Translations under genes and position numbers: made by a program | Shown: in pieces, positions 14,346 through 14,461 of the stretch | Position numbering within the stretch: position 1 is the stretch's first letter | Layout: each line of letters begins with the position of its first letter | Source of the DNA: an uncultured beta proteobacterium | GTDB taxonomy: Bacteria; Pseudomonadota; Gammaproteobacteria; Burkholderiales; Burkholderiaceae_C | Length of the DNA stretch: 14,461 nt | Assembly (NCBI GenBank): GCA_903870955.1 | Contig: CAIQEX010000038.1 | Span: 1 to 14,461, forward strand | Direction: 5' to 3' | The notes under the pieces: model-generated | What the model was told of the DNA's origin: nothing | The model's input: only the letters and a program-made list of their open reading frames with translations | Database searches by the model: none

Positions 14346-14461
14346 GGCACGATCCAGTCTGATTCGGGCACGACACTCTTTCCATCCGGACCAAAGCGCA
14401 CGATGTAAGCCCCTTTGGAGGCAAAGCGTTGGCCGGGGGCCAAACTCAAGCGGGGGTACAC
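14342..14461 (-). CDS. C-terminal end of an unidentified gene upstream of the SCO gene
   Basis: The frame is open from the right edge to the TGA at 14342-14344, giving 39 codons. The visible residues include LAPGQRFASKGAYIVRF and end in ESDWIVP. The TGA overlaps the SCO ATG by four bases (ATGA), typical of an operon with coupled translation, which supports this being a real coding end rather than noise. I do not recognise the family from the tail alone. Partnership with a SCO copper chaperone suggests an exported or respiratory function, but that is inference only. The start and most of the gene lie outside the window. Confidence 0.7.
   Translation of the reverse strand: MYPRLSLAPGQRFASKGAYIVRFGPDGKSVVPESDWIVP

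Overview
The window looks like a chromosomal piece of a moderately GC-rich Gram-negative bacterium, most likely a betaproteobacterium of the Burkholderiales/Comamonadaceae type. That placement is inferred from base composition, the SCO-PsiF pairing and the style of the giant repeat proteins; it is not proved by a marker gene. Every gene I can support lies on the minus strand, so the window reads from right to left.

Right end (13413-14461): a compact cluster. It contains the last 39 codons of an unidentified gene, a SCO1/SenC-family copper chaperone whose ATG overlaps the upstream stop (ATGA), and a small exported PsiF-family protein 27 bp further on. The SCO protein has a CxxxC plus His copper site and an unusual His/Met-rich segment after its signal peptide, encoded by tandem 15-bp repeats.

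Centre-right (12887-13412): 526 bp with no convincing gene. The psiF-proximal end holds a GC-rich hairpin near a T-run, a possible terminator. The half next to the giant gene is very AT-rich and carries two back-to-back perfect inverted repeats just before its start codon.

Centre (5543-12886): one intact 2,447-residue surface or secreted protein. It has a charged N-terminus with no Sec signal, a Gly-rich hydrophobic patch, a beta-sandwich plus helical module, and eleven cadherin-like repeats. These are interspersed with three putative-Ig (He_PIG-like) domains and two further Ig-like domains, followed by a non-repetitive C-terminal region. The repeats are organised as a higher-order unit of about 510 residues (1.53 kb) present three times, with the third copy expanded by two extra cadherin-like domains.

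Left (1-5456): a second giant gene, 86 bp downstream and in the same direction, cut by the window edge after 1,818 codons. It starts with a duplicated RTX-like glycine/aspartate module. Bacterial Ig-like domains, SwmB-like domains, a dockerin/EF-hand-like calcium loop and a helical module follow. I see no cysteine in either giant protein and no Sec signal. This fits type I secretion of very large, calcium-stabilised extracellular adhesins, but no transporter gene lies in the window, so the export route is inferred.

The best candidate for something undescribed is this tandem pair of unlike giant adhesin-type proteins: a cadherin-type partner with a nested repeat hierarchy, and a second partner with N-terminal RTX-like modules. 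They share one module type and are preceded by a structured leader. I found no CRISPR array, tRNA, rRNA, insertion sequence or defence system.
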